Assembly: GCA_004193205.1 (NCBI GenBank)
Contig: RZUM01000010.1
Location: forward strand, 62,001-126,000
Source of the DNA: Gordonia sediminis
GTDB lineage: Bacteria > Actinomycetota > Actinomycetes > Mycobacteriales > Mycobacteriaceae
Length of the DNA: 64,000 nucleotides
Direction of reading: 5' to 3'
The notes beneath the pieces were generated by a model that was not told where the DNA came from, did no database searches, and was given only the letters and a program-made list of their open reading frames with translations. Positions 31,834-43,431 of this stretch are shown here, piece by piece. The position numbers were made by a program, and so were the translations under genes. Position 1 is the stretch's first letter; each line of letters starts with the position of its first letter.

Positions 31834-32507
31834 TGTTCGTGCTCGCCATCGACACCGCCACCGATGCGGTGGTGACGGGTGTCGCACGCCTCGACGGGGA
31901 CCCGACCGCCACGCCCGCGGTCCTCGCCGAACGGGTCGTACGCGACGGTCGGCGCCACGCCGAGGTGCTCACCGCGGTCATCCGGGAGGTACTCGACGAG
32001 GCGGAGGTCGCGCGCACCGACCTCGACGCCGTCGTCGTCGGGTGCGGACCTGGTCCGTTCACCGGCCTGCGGGTCGGCATGGCGACCGGTGCCGCGTTCG
32101 CCGACGCACTCGGGCTGCCCGCGTACGGAGTGTGTTCGCTGGATGCGATCGCGCCCGACGGGAGCGGATCGGTGCTGGTGGTCACCGATGCCCGGCGCCG
32201 CGAGATCTATTGGGCGCGTTACGTCGACGGTCAGCGCGTACGGGGTCCCGAGGTCACCGCGCCCGCCGAGGTCGTCGCCGAGCTCGACGACACAGCCATC
32301 GACCTGGTGGTCGGGTCCCCGGCGCATGCGGAACTGTTCGGCCGGCCCGTAGGTCCCGCGACGGTCCCGTCGGTGGCGGCCCTGGTGGCCGCCGTGGCCG
32401 GCGACGTGCGATCCGCGGCGGCGCCGGAACCGTTGGTGCCCCTCTATCTCCGACGTCCGGATGCCAAGGAACCCAAGAAGCGGCGACCGGTGGAGGTGCG
32501 TCGATGA
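31833..32507 (+). CDS. tsaB: tRNA t6A synthesis protein TsaB
   Basis: TsaB (224 residues) is the ASKHA-fold scaffold partner of TsaD. It starts MFVLAIDTATDAVVTGV and has the conserved GCGPGPFTGLRVGMATGAAFADALGLP segment. The ATG overlaps the tsaE stop by one base (TGATG). Its stop overlaps rimI by ATGA. Confidence 0.93.
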   Translation: MFVLAIDTATDAVVTGVARLDGDPTATPAVLAERVVRDGRRHAEVLTAVIREVLDEAEVARTDLDAVVVGCGPGPFTGLRVGMATGAAFADALGLPAYGVCSLDAIAPDGSGSVLVVTDARRREIYWARYVDGQRVRGPEVTAPAEVVAELDDTAIDLVVGSPAHAELFGRPVGPATVPSVAALVAAVAGDVRSAAAPEPLVPLYLRRPDAKEPKKRRPVEVRR

Positions 32508-33010
32508 CGGTGTCGGGGCTGTACATCGACAACTTGGACTACCCGGACATCTCGCGGTGTGCCCAACTGGAGAAAGAGATGTTTGCCGGCGACTCGCCAT
32601 GGCCGGCAACCGCATTCCGCGCCGAGCTCAACGCGCCCTACAACAGCTATTTCGCCGCCCGGGACCGTCCGGGCGGCGAGGTCGTCGGCTACGCGGGGAT
32701 CTCCACGCTGGGCTCGGCGGGTTCCTACGAATGTGAGATCCACACGATCGCCGTCGCACCGACCCACCGCGGCAGAGGATACGGCCGAGCCTTGCTCGCC
32801 GCCCTGCTCGAGGTCGCCGATTCCCGTGGCGCACCGGTCTTCCTCGAGGTGCGCACCGACAACGACACCGCCATCACGCTTTATCAACGTCACGGCTTCG
32901 TCCGATCGGGCATCCGCCGCAACTACTATCAGCCGTCGGGTGCCGACGCGTACACCATGATCCGGCCGGCGACGACGTCGGCCGCAATGCGGCCCGGGGG
33001 TACCCCATGA
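32504..33010 (+). CDS. rimI: Ribosomal-protein alanine N-acetyltransferase family (RimI)
   Basis: The 168-residue GNAT protein has the acetyl-CoA loop [22 protein letters not shown] and the [19 protein letters not shown] signature of RimI, the N-alpha-acetyltransferase of S18 and other proteins. It sits between tsaB and tsaD, as in most actinobacteria, with ATGA overlaps at both ends. Confidence 0.9.
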   Translation: MTVSGLYIDNLDYPDISRCAQLEKEMFAGDSPWPATAFRAELNAPYNSYFAARDRPGGEVVGYAGISTLGSAGSYECEIHTIAVAPTHRGRGYGRALLAALLEVADSRGAPVFLEVRTDNDTAITLYQRHGFVRSGIRRNYYQPSGADAYTMIRPATTSAAMRPGGTP

Positions 33011-34059
33011 TCGTGATGGGAATCGAGAGCTCGTGTGACGAGACGGGCGTCGGTATCGTCCGCTGGGACCCCGACGGCATCGGTGACGGTGGACGTGGCA
33101 CCGCGACCCTGCTCGCCGACGAGGTCGCCTCCAGCGTCGACGAACACGCCCGTTTCGGTGGGGTCGTCCCCGAGATCGCGTCTCGGGCGCACCTCGAGGC
33201 GATCGTGCCGACGATGCAGCGCGCGCGGGCGGCGGCGGGCATCGATCGTCCCGACGCCATCGCGGTCACGATCGGGCCGGGATTGGCGGGAGCGCTGCTC
33301 GTGGGGGTCGCCGCCGCGAAGGCCTACGCGCTCGCCTGGGATGTGCCGCTGTTCGCGATGAACCACCTCGGTGGTCACGTGGCCGTCGACACGCTCGAGC
33401 ACGGACCCATGCCGGAATGCGTCGCGCTGCTGGTCTCCGGCGGTCACACTCATCTGCTGCATGTCACCGACCTGGCCGACCCCATCGTGGAACTCGGCAC
33501 CACCGTCGACGACGCCGCAGGCGAGGCCTTCGACAAGGTAGCGCGGCTGCTCGACCTCGGGTTCCCCGGTGGACCCGCCCTGGATCGGGTCGCGGCGCAC
33601 GGGGATCCGCATGCGATCGCCTTCCCCCGCGGGATGACCGGCCCGCGTGACGCGCGCTACGACTTCTCCTTCAGCGGCGTCAAGACGGCGGTGGCCCGCT
33701 TCGTCGAGGACTGTGAACGGCGGGGCGTCGAGGTGCCGATCGCCGACATCGCGGCGTCGTTCCAAGAGGCGGTGGCCGACGTACTGACCTTCAAGGCGGT
33801 GCGTGCCTGCACCGATCTCGACGTCGACACCCTGGTGCTCGGTGGCGGTGCGACCGCCAATACGCGCATCCGGTCGCTGGCACAGGAACGCTGCGCCGAC
33901 GCGGGTATCACCCTGCGCGTGCCGAAGCCGCGGCTGTGCACGGACAACGGGGTGATGATCGCGACACTGGGCGCGCATGTGATCGGAGGGGGAGCGGCGC
34001 CGTCACCGTTGACGGTGGCCACAGACCCGGGGATGTCGGTGCAGGTCAGCCAGCTCTGA
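33007..34059 (+). CDS. tsaD: tRNA N6-adenosine threonylcarbamoyltransferase TsaD
   Basis: TsaD (350 residues) transfers the threonylcarbamoyl group to A37 of tRNA. It starts [18 protein letters not shown], has the iron-binding NHLGGH region, [36 protein letters not shown] and [14 protein letters not shown], all TsaD hallmarks. ATGA overlap with rimI. About 200 bp of regulatory DNA separate it from groES. Confidence 0.95.
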   Translation: MIVMGIESSCDETGVGIVRWDPDGIGDGGRGTATLLADEVASSVDEHARFGGVVPEIASRAHLEAIVPTMQRARAAAGIDRPDAIAVTIGPGLAGALLVGVAAAKAYALAWDVPLFAMNHLGGHVAVDTLEHGPMPECVALLVSGGHTHLLHVTDLADPIVELGTTVDDAAGEAFDKVARLLDLGFPGGPALDRVAAHGDPHAIAFPRGMTGPRDARYDFSFSGVKTAVARFVEDCERRGVEVPIADIAASFQEAVADVLTFKAVRACTDLDVDTLVLGGGATANTRIRSLAQERCADAGITLRVPKPRLCTDNGVMIATLGAHVIGGGAAPSPLTVATDPGMSVQVSQL

Positions 34060-34120
34060 GGGCGCCGTTCGCGCAGGGCGATCGGCGTCCGGCGGATTTT
34101 GCAGCCTCCGCCCTTGAGTG

Positions 34121-34147
34121 CTGGCACTCTCATGTATAGAGTGCTAG
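34121..34147 (+). promoter_or_regulatory. CIRCE operator of groES-groEL1 (HrcA binding site)
   Basis: CTGGCACTC (34121-34129), 9 nt, GAGTGCTAG (34139-34147) is a clear CIRCE element (consensus TTAGCACTC-N9-GAGTGCTAA). HrcA binds it and represses at low temperature. A TTGAGT (34114-34119) and a TATAGA (34135-34140) overlap it and may be the promoter, although their spacing (15) is short. It lies about 110 bp before groES. Confidence 0.88.
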
Positions 34148-34260
34148 TGGCGCTGTGTTGAGCCCCGGAACCCGCGACGACGGAGCTTTGGCCCAGAGCC
34201 ATGAACGTACAAATCGTTTCACCGTTCAACTACACAGTACGAAAGTAGAGGACCCACATC

Positions 34261-34560
34261 GTGGCGAGCGTGAACATCAAGCCGCTTGAGGACAAGATCC
34301 TGGTGCAGGCCGTGGAGGCAGAGACGACCACCGCGTCCGGTCTGGTCATTCCGGACACCGCCAAGGAGAAGCCGCAGGAAGGCACCGTCATCGCGGTCGG
34401 CGAGGGACGGGTGACCGAACAGGGCAACCGCGTGCCGGTCGACGTGAAGGAAGGCGACACCGTCATCTACAGCAAGTACGGCGGCACCGAGATCAAGTAC
34501 GCCGGTGAGGAGTACCTGATCCTGTCGGCCCGCGACGTGCTGGCCGTCATCGGCAAGTAA
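34261..34560 (+). CDS. groES: Co-chaperonin GroES
   Basis: GroES (99 residues) caps the GroEL ring. It has the mobile loop [29 protein letters not shown] and ends [11 protein letters not shown] start at 34261 with AGAGGA upstream. It is followed after 101 bp by groEL1, and the CIRCE element controls both. Confidence 0.96.
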   Translation: MASVNIKPLEDKILVQAVEAETTTASGLVIPDTAKEKPQEGTVIAVGEGRVTEQGNRVPVDVKEGDTVIYSKYGGTEIKYAGEEYLILSARDVLAVIGK

Positions 34561-34652
34561 GACCGCACCGCAACCGCGTGTCTTCTGCGCCCCGGTGCCC
34601 ACGTCGGGCGCCGGGGCGCTGCCGATTCATCGCTGTTGTTTCGCAAACCTGA

Positions 34653-36278
<1,626 letters not shown>

Positions 36279-36279
36279 T

Positions 36280-36323
36280 CCGTCGGACGACTGATCTTAC
36301 GGACGACTGATCCTTCGGACGAC
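36280..36323. repeat. Short 16-bp direct repeat (2.7 copies) after groEL1
   Basis: The unit ending CGGACGACTGAT occurs at 36280-36295 and 36296-36311, with a partial third copy at 36312-36323, immediately after the groEL1 stop. The last copy runs into the terminator stem. Function unknown; probably slippage-derived. Confidence 0.6.
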
Positions 36324-36360
36324 GAGGCGCCCGAGCCGTTTGGGCTCGGGCGCTTCGTCG
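36320..36360 (+). terminator. Terminator of groES-groEL1
   Basis: An 18-bp stem (36320-36337 with 36343-36360, one G-U pair, 5-nt loop GTTTG) carries the core GCGCCCGAGCC/GGCTCGGGCGC. It lies 41 bp after the groEL1 stop. Confidence 0.8.
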
Positions 36361-36601
36361 TATCCGGGTGGTGTCGCGGTGCCGGGCTCGGGAGTGATGA
36401 CGGTGTGCACCGAGGCGCCGGTGGTGCGGCGGCACGCAGGCCCGCGCGACACAACGCGAACGGGGGCACCGATCCAGGATGAATCGATGCCCCCGTTCGG
36501 TGGCGTGAATTGGTGGCGTGACGGTCCCGGATCGGATGTCGACTCGCCCGACATCGGACCAGGAGGACGCCGGTGTCCCTCTGGTCGCCGTCGTCGCCGC
36601 A
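36361..36601. other. Intergenic DNA between convergent groEL1 and whiB
   Basis: The gene-free stretch after groEL1 (36279-36601, 323 bp) contains the two terminators and the 16-bp repeat listed separately. The remainder shows no convincing coding frame, RNA gene or known motif. Confidence 0.6.
36457..36499 (-). terminator. Hairpin downstream of whiB
   Basis: Arms CGAACGGGGGCA (36457-36468) and TGCCCCCGTTCG (36488-36499) form a perfect 12-bp stem with a 19-nt loop, about 100 bp beyond the whiB stop on the minus strand. Likely the whiB terminator. Confidence 0.65.
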
Positions 36602-36898
36602 TCAGCTCGCGATACGTCGCCCGACGCCGCGCTTCATGAGCATGCTGCGTTCGGACTCCGAGAGCCCTCCCCAGATTCCGTAGGGTTCGGCCACAGCGAG
36701 TGCATGCTCGCGGCACTGCGCGATGACCGGGCACTGATGGCACATCTCCTTGGCGCGCCGTTCCCGCTGGGCGCGGGCACGACCGCGTTCGCCGTCCGGA
36801 TGGAAGAACATCGACGAGTCCACTCCACGGCACAGGCCCTGCATTTGCCAATCCCAGATATCCGCGTTGGGGCCAGGGAGGTGATTCGGCTGAGGCAT
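36602..36898 (-). CDS. WhiB-family iron-sulfur transcription regulator (WhiB3 position)
   Basis: The 98-residue product has the four cluster cysteines at 23, 53, 56 and 62 (GLCRGV; EMCHQCPVIAQC), the GIWGG turn (74-78) and a basic C-terminus (KRGVGRRIAS), as in Wbl proteins that bind [4Fe-4S], respond to redox/NO and interact with sigma-A. It lies opposite groEL1 at the place of whiB3 (Rv3416). A start further upstream (127 residues) is possible but not family-like. It is preceded by a long, relatively AT-rich region. Confidence 0.92.
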   Translation of the reverse strand: MPQPNHLPGPNADIWDWQMQGLCRGVDSSMFFHPDGERGRARAQRERRAKEMCHQCPVIAQCREHALAVAEPYGIWGGLSESERSMLMKRGVGRRIAS

Positions 36899-37357
36899 GA
36901 CAGCGACTCCTTGTCTGGATGGGGCACTCGTTTGATCGGCGCACGCACCGAGTCGATCGGCGCAAACACACAGTAGGCAAGCCAAAGAAATGGCGTCAAT
37001 ACCGCCAAATCGCAGGTCAACACGGGTGAAAATTCCGAAGATGTTAACGGGTCGTTATGCAAGCGGACCGGTATACCACATCGAATCCGCCCCTCGAAAG
37101 GGACCCCCGCATATGTCCTGACAATCGGTGTTGACCTGCTAATTCCCTTGCCGGAACTGGCCTTTCGGAACGTTGCGAAGGGCGTGACGCCGACACGCGG
37201 GCACGACACGCATGTAACACAATGGAAATATAGACAACATTTGGTGGTGATCTACGGGCCGAATTAATGTTTGTGACCACAGGTTAAATTCGTGCTAACT
37301 GTGCCTTGTGTGATGGTGTTCAAAACAGTGTCGCGGTCGAAGAAAACAGGGTCTGAA
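36899..37357. promoter_or_regulatory. Long AT-richer divergent promoter region of whiB and the Rv3415c-like gene
   Basis: These 459 bp are visibly richer in A/T than the surroundings (for example around 36965-37075 and 37205-37300) and contain no convincing frame. Such length is typical for heavily regulated wbl genes. I see TGTGA-type half-sites (37273-37277) and AT-rich -10 candidates such as TTAAAT, but no complete known operator. Confidence 0.5.
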
Positions 37358-38164
37358 ATGCGCAAACGTTCCTCGGGGTATGGGCTGTGGGAGCGAGCGG
37401 TGCAACAAGGAGGCGTAGGTCACACCGCCGCCGCGTTCACCATTCTGCACACGGTCGGGCGCATCGCGCACGCCGACGATGACGACGTGCTGGCGTCGCT
37501 CGCGTTGTCCACGCGCGCCTCACTACTGCGGCAGGCGGGGCGCCACGATGCTGCCGCACCTCTCGACGGTCGAGCGCTGGGGCACGTCGGTGCCGATCCC
37601 GGCGACGACCCGTGGCACCGTGCAGCGGTCCTCGACGCGTTGGTCGGTGTGGCCGCCGACGATCTCGGCCTGCTCCGTTTCGACGCCACGCGCCGACTGC
37701 TCGCCCGCGCGCGCCGCACGATGAACGACCGTGATGACGACTGGTTTGCGGGTCGCCGTCCGCGGCTGCGGGTCGAATGGGTGTCGGCGGAGTTGGCCAT
37801 CTATACAGACAGGGCGGAGGCGGCACGTCAACATGCCGACGCCGCATCGCGGCTATGTGAGGCCGACCCCACTCCCGAGCGGCACCGGGTGAAGACGCAG
37901 CTGATCGCTGCGGCCGCGACGGCCGCCGCCGGCGATGTCGACTCCGCCCGTGACCTCGCCGCACAGGTCACCACACGCTCACGTGACGCCGGGCTGCTTC
38001 CGCTGCTGTGGGCATCACTCGCCCTACGCAGGGGTTTCGATCCCGCTGATCAGGGGGTGCAAGCCGATCTGGCGCGCGTTCGCGACGAACTGGTCGCCCG
38101 AGGGGTTCCGTTTGCGGCCGACACCGGGGGAGCGGGTCGCCCGGGAAGGGGTACGCATCGCTAA
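37358..38164 (+). CDS. Helical repeat hypothetical protein (Rv3415c-like)
   Basis: The 268-residue product is almost fully alpha-helical and Ala/Arg/Asp-rich, with TPR-like helix pairs (HTAAAFTILHTVGRIAHADDDDVLASLALSTRASLLRQAGRHDAAAPLDGRAL; EAARQHADAASRLCEADP). It occupies the Rv3415c position between whiB and sigD. ATG 37358 was chosen; GTG 37292 would add 22 non-conserved-looking residues. Function unknown; a regulatory scaffold is possible. Confidence 0.75.
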   Translation: MRKRSSGYGLWERAVQQGGVGHTAAAFTILHTVGRIAHADDDDVLASLALSTRASLLRQAGRHDAAAPLDGRALGHVGADPGDDPWHRAAVLDALVGVAADDLGLLRFDATRRLLARARRTMNDRDDDWFAGRRPRLRVEWVSAELAIYTDRAEAARQHADAASRLCEADPTPERHRVKTQLIAAAATAAAGDVDSARDLAAQVTTRSRDAGLLPLLWASLALRRGFDPADQGVQADLARVRDELVARGVPFAADTGGAGRPGRGTHR

Positions 38165-38232
38165 GGTTGCGTGAGGTGCCGACTCACGGACAACACACCA
38201 CGACACATGTAACACGGGGATCTCAACTGACG

Positions 38233-38808
38233 ATGAAGCTGACGGGTGGTGAGCTGGACGCGGCCGTCCGGGCCGCGAGGCTCGGCGACCGAGAAGCGCT
38301 CGCGTCAGTTCTCGAAAGTGTGCAGGACCCGATTCTGCGCTACTGCCGGGGGCGAATTGGAGTCGGAGAACGGCACTTGTTCTCCGCCGACGACATCGCG
38401 CAGGAGGTGTTGATGGCAGTGATGACCGCGCTGCCCCGGTATGAGGACCAGGGCAAGCCGTTCATGGCCTTCGTCTATGGCATCGCTGCGCACAAGGTCG
38501 CAGATGCCATGCGAGTGGCCGGGCGGTCCAAGGCGGATCCGGTCGAGACGATGCCGGAGATGGTCTCGTTCGTCGGTGGCCCCGAACAGCGCGCCCTCGA
38601 CGCCGATGCCGACCGCCAAGTGCGTCAGCTGCTGACCATCCTGCCCGAGAAGCAACGAGAGGTGCTGGTGCTGAGGTTGATCGTGGGACTGTCCGCCGAC
38701 GAGACCGCCGACGCCATCGGTAGTACCGCGGGCGCGGTGCGCGTCGCCCAGCACCGCGCGTTGACGAAGCTGAAGAACGAACTCCGGAAAGGCAGGTGGA
38801 ACCGATGA
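38233..38808 (+). CDS. sigD: ECF RNA polymerase sigma factor SigD
   Basis: The 191-residue protein has sigma region 2 (AARLGDREALASVLESVQDPILRYCRGRIG...SADDIAQEVLMAVMTALPRYEDQG) and region 4 (LLTILPEKQREVLVLRLIVGLSADETADAIGSTAGAVRVAQHRALTKLK). It is next to its anti-sigma factor with ATGA overlap, as in Rv3414c-Rv3413c. SigD in mycobacteria supports stationary-phase and starvation genes and ribosomal-protein-associated expression. Confidence 0.93.
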   Translation: MKLTGGELDAAVRAARLGDREALASVLESVQDPILRYCRGRIGVGERHLFSADDIAQEVLMAVMTALPRYEDQGKPFMAFVYGIAAHKVADAMRVAGRSKADPVETMPEMVSFVGGPEQRALDADADRQVRQLLTILPEKQREVLVLRLIVGLSADETADAIGSTAGAVRVAQHRALTKLKNELRKGRWNR

Positions 38809-39794
38809 ACGCCGAGCGTGACCCTGCCGAACCCCGGTGGGAAACGACCGAGCCGATCGACATGATGTCGGTGCAGGCCGACGACAGGTTCATCGAGGCG
38901 CTCACGGCGGACCTGCCGGTGACGACGCGCGACGAAGCCGAGTATCAGCTCGCCGAACTCCTCTCTGGCTGGCGCCACGAGACGCTCTCGCCCCCGATCC
39001 CGGAACTGCCGACCGTCGAAGAGGTCGAGAACGCCATCGCGGCGACCGAACGTGCGCGGCGCGGCCGCGGCATGGTCCGGCATCTGCGGGTGGCGTCGGG
39101 TGTCGCGGCCATCGTCGTGGTCGCGGTTGCCGGCCTCACCGTACTCGCCGAGGGGGCCTCGCCCGGAGATCCGCTGTGGGGCGTCAAGCGCGTCGTCTTC
39201 GCGTCGGCCGCGAGTGAGACCCAGGCGTCGGTGGACGTCCAGTCGAATTTGGAGAAGGCCGAGGCCGCGGTCGCCGCCGGTGACACCACTCAGGCCGAGC
39301 AGCTGATCGCCGAGGCCGAGAAGGATCTCGCGCCGGTTCGTGACCAGGACACCCGCAACCGGATGACCCAGTGGATGGATCGCCTGCGCGCCGACACGAC
39401 GACGAAGACCTCCTCGGAGACGAGCAGCGACGAACAAGAAGCGACGTCGGATGAGTCGTCGGTGACGCTCAAGCCGCCGACCCTGCCGCTCACACCGACC
39501 ACGCCGCCGCGTGATCTGCAGCAGGAGACGACCCCAGGACAGTCGCCGTCGGTGACGGTCCCCACCCAGGTTCCGAGCCCGTCGGACATCCTCACGCCGA
39601 CCAACCCCGAGGTTCCCGACACTCCGCTGCCGACACCGACCATCACGACCACACTCCCGGTGCCCACCGCGGAGATGCCCACAGCGGAAACGCCGACGAC
39701 CCTTCAACCCACGATCACCCAGACCGTTCCCACCCAGCAACTGCCGATTCTGCCGACCACGACGCCGTGGTGGTGGCAACCGACGTTCCCGTGA
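38805..39794 (+). CDS. rsdA: Anti-sigma-D factor RsdA
   Basis: The 329-residue membrane protein has a cytosolic N-terminal sigma-binding segment (VQADDRFIEALTADLPV, about 23-39), one transmembrane helix (about 96-116, VASGVAAIVVVAVAGLTVLAEG) and a long Thr/Pro-rich outside tail ending WWWQPTFP. RsdA proteins are degraded to release SigD; here the N-terminal ADLPV region would match that role. Its ATG overlaps the sigD stop. Confidence 0.88.
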   Translation: MNAERDPAEPRWETTEPIDMMSVQADDRFIEALTADLPVTTRDEAEYQLAELLSGWRHETLSPPIPELPTVEEVENAIAATERARRGRGMVRHLRVASGVAAIVVVAVAGLTVLAEGASPGDPLWGVKRVVFASAASETQASVDVQSNLEKAEAAVAAGDTTQAEQLIAEAEKDLAPVRDQDTRNRMTQWMDRLRADTTTKTSSETSSDEQEATSDESSVTLKPPTLPLTPTTPPRDLQQETTPGQSPSVTVPTQVPSPSDILTPTNPEVPDTPLPTPTITTTLPVPTAEMPTAETPTTLQPTITQTVPTQQLPILPTTTPWWWQPTFP

Positions 39795-39802
39795 TCGACA
39801 CG

Positions 39803-39838
39803 AAACCGGGCCAGGGCTTGAGCGCCCTGGCCCGGTTT
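39803..39838. terminator. Bidirectional terminator between rsdA and the DUF5319 gene
   Basis: AAACCGGGCCAGGGC (39803-39817) pairs with GCCCTGGCCCGGTTT (39824-39838), followed by TTTTCGTTT-like sequence. A perfect 15-bp stem with a 6-nt loop, located between convergent genes. Confidence 0.85.
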
Positions 39839-39876
39839 TCGTTTACGGGACGTGGGAACGGTGTAGTGGTGAGACC

Positions 39877-40266
39877 TCAGCGCTCGTCGTCGATGTGGCT
39901 ACGCGCGTCGGCGTAACCGCGGCAGTAGTCCCAGGTGACGTAAGCGTCGGGCGACGGGTCCACGGCCGGCTCGTGCGGACGCACGGTGCCGTCGATCAGC
40001 AGCTGCAGCAGATTCGCCCGCAGCATGTCCCAGTCGTGATAGTGATCCTCATGACAGTCGTCGCAGACGACGACGAGCCCGCGGACACCGCGGTGGGAGA
40101 GTAGCGCCTCATAGACCGCCAGGTCCGCCAGATCTTCTTCGACCGCCATCCGCTCGTTCTCGTCAAGGGGGATCCCCGGTTCCACGGAATCAAGAGCCGA
40201 GGCCGGGTCGCTGGGGTCGTCCGCGAACGGGTCTGGCGGGAGGCCGGGAGGCAGGTGGTCACGCAC
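39877..40266 (-). CDS. DUF5319 family protein (Rv3412-like)
   Basis: The 129-residue acidic protein has the conserved block VVCDDCHEDHYHDWDMLRANLLQLLIDGTVRPHEPAVDP and DYCRGYAD, with a CxxC-His-Asp-like cluster that could bind metal. The family is found next to guaB in mycolate actinobacteria. GTG 40266 follows TACCGT (40273-40278) by 6 nt, suggesting leaderless mRNA. Function unknown; it diverges from guaB with 124 bp between starts. Confidence 0.85.
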   Translation of the reverse strand: MRDHLPPGLPPDPFADDPSDPASALDSVEPGIPLDENERMAVEEDLADLAVYEALLSHRGVRGLVVVCDDCHEDHYHDWDMLRANLLQLLIDGTVRPHEPAVDPSPDAYVTWDYCRGYADARSHIDDER

Positions 40267-40279
40267 ACTTCCACGGTAA

Positions 40280-41902
<1,623 letters not shown>

Positions 41903-41950
41903 ACGCGTTTTCCCTGACGGATGCCCCTCGCGGGGCAGAAAGGCGCAACG

Positions 41951-43108
41951 GTGCGTGATCTTGTCGACATCGGAATGGGTCGCACGGCCCGCCGTACCTT
42001 CGAACTCGACGACCTGGGTATCGTTCCGTCCCGCCGGACCCGGTCGTCCAAGGACGTCTCGACGGCGTGGCAGATCGATGCCTATCGGTTCGAGTCCCCG
42101 ATCCTGAGCCACCCGACCGACGCCCTGGTCTCACCCGCGACGGCCATCGCACTCGGCAAGCTCGGGGCGCTCGGCGTTATCAACGGCGAAGGGCTGTGGG
42201 CGCGGCACCGTGACGTCGAGGCAAAGATCGACGAACTCATCGCGGTCGCGACCGACAACCCGGACCCGTCAGCCGCGGTTCGTCATCTTCAACAACTGCA
42301 TTCGGCGCCCCTGGACACCGGTCTGCTGCGCGAGTCGGTGGCGACGGTGCGTGAGGCGGGGGTGACCACCGCGGTGCGGGTCAGTCCCCAGCACGCTCTC
42401 GAACTGACCCCGGCGCTGCTCGAGGCGGGCGTCGAACTGCTCGTCGTGCACGGCACCATCATCTCGGCCGAGCATGTCGCACAGGCGGATCCGGATGGTG
42501 CGGTGCGGGAACCGCTCAACCTGAAGACCTTCATCGCCGATCTCGACATCCCGGTCATCGCCGGCGGAGTGCACGACCACCGGACCGCGCTGCACCTGAT
42601 GCGTACCGGCGCCGCAGGTGTGATCGTCGGCTATGGATCTGCGCGTGGCGCGACCACGACCGCGGAGGTTCTCGGCATCGGTGTGCCGATGGCCACCGCG
42701 ATCGCCGATGCGGCCGCGGCGCGGCGCGACTACCTCGACGAGACCGGCGGCCGCTACGTGCACGTCATCGCCGACGGCGACATCCACAACTCCGGTGATC
42801 TGGCCAAGGCGATCGCCTGTGGCGCGGACGCCGCAGTACTCGGGACATCGCTCGCGGCCGCCGCCGAGGCACCCGGCCGCGGCTGGTACTGGCCGTCGGC
42901 CGCCGCGCACCCCGACACTCCGCGCGGCGCCCTTCTGCAGGTCGCGACCGAGGCGGATCGGCCCAGTCTCGAGTCCGTGCTGACCGGCCCCTCCCAGGAC
43001 CCGTTCGGCGAACTGAACCTCGTTGGTGCGCTGCGCCGTTCGATGGCGAAGGCCGGCTACAGCGATCTCAAGGAATTCCAGAAGGTGGGACTCACGGTTC
43101 ACGCCTGA
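41951..43108 (+). CDS. guaB3: GuaB3 family IMP dehydrogenase-related protein
   Basis: The 385-residue product resembles IMPDH without CBS domains (Rv3410c, guaB3). The catalytic loop GSICTTR of IMPDH is replaced by GYGSARGATTT, so the active-site cysteine is absent and IMPDH activity is unlikely. GTG 41951 with GAAAGG upstream; it follows guaB by 48 bp and is likely in its operon. The role of GuaB3 is unsettled. Confidence 0.9.
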   Translation: MRDLVDIGMGRTARRTFELDDLGIVPSRRTRSSKDVSTAWQIDAYRFESPILSHPTDALVSPATAIALGKLGALGVINGEGLWARHRDVEAKIDELIAVATDNPDPSAAVRHLQQLHSAPLDTGLLRESVATVREAGVTTAVRVSPQHALELTPALLEAGVELLVVHGTIISAEHVAQADPDGAVREPLNLKTFIADLDIPVIAGGVHDHRTALHLMRTGAAGVIVGYGSARGATTTAEVLGIGVPMATAIADAAAARRDYLDETGGRYVHVIADGDIHNSGDLAKAIACGADAAVLGTSLAAAAEAPGRGWYWPSAAAHPDTPRGALLQVATEADRPSLESVLTGPSQDPFGELNLVGALRRSMAKAGYSDLKEFQKVGLTVHA

Positions 43109-43122
43109 CACCCTGTCGTCGT

Positions 43123-43249
43123 CGACAAGCACCCGATATCCCGCCGACGGCACCCGATATCCCGCCGACGGCAACCAGAATCCCGCCGACAGGACCCTGG
43201 ATTCCGTCGACAGGACCCTGGATTCCGTCGACAGGACCCTGGATTCCGT
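43123..43249. repeat. Six-unit 21-bp tandem repeat array after guaB3
   Basis: Units starting CGAC lie at 43123 (22 bp), 43145, 43166, 43187, 43208 and 43229, each 21 bp. Units 1-2 share the core CACCCGATATCCCGC, unit 3 is AACCAGAATCCCGC, and units 4-6 are identical with core GACCCTGGATTCCGT. The array starts 15 bp after the guaB3 stop. A related array in opposite orientation lies at 43336-43419. Confidence 0.9.
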
Positions 43250-43335
43250 CGAGGAAGTCATACGATTGGCCGCCCATAATCGATGCGTCGAGCGTTCGGT
43301 CCGGGCTATCGTCAGATTCCGGTCCGGTCCGCGGA

Positions 43336-43419
43336 CAGTGAGATCGGGTGCTGTCGATGAGATTCCAGGTGCTGTCGATGAGATTCCGGGTGCTGTGGGC
43401 GGGATTTCGGGTGCTGTCG
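43336..43419. repeat. Inverted counterpart array of the 21-bp repeat before the bioN stop
   Basis: Four 21-bp units (ends at 43356, 43377, 43398 and 43419) read GATTCCAGGTGCTGTCG-like; the last one matches the reverse complement of unit 2 of the 43123 array at 19 of 21 positions. The array ends 13 bp before the bioN stop, so each array sits downstream of its own gene in the same relative orientation. Between them, 43250-43335, nothing recognisable was found. Confidence 0.85.
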
Positions 43420-43431
43420 GCGAAGGGAGGG

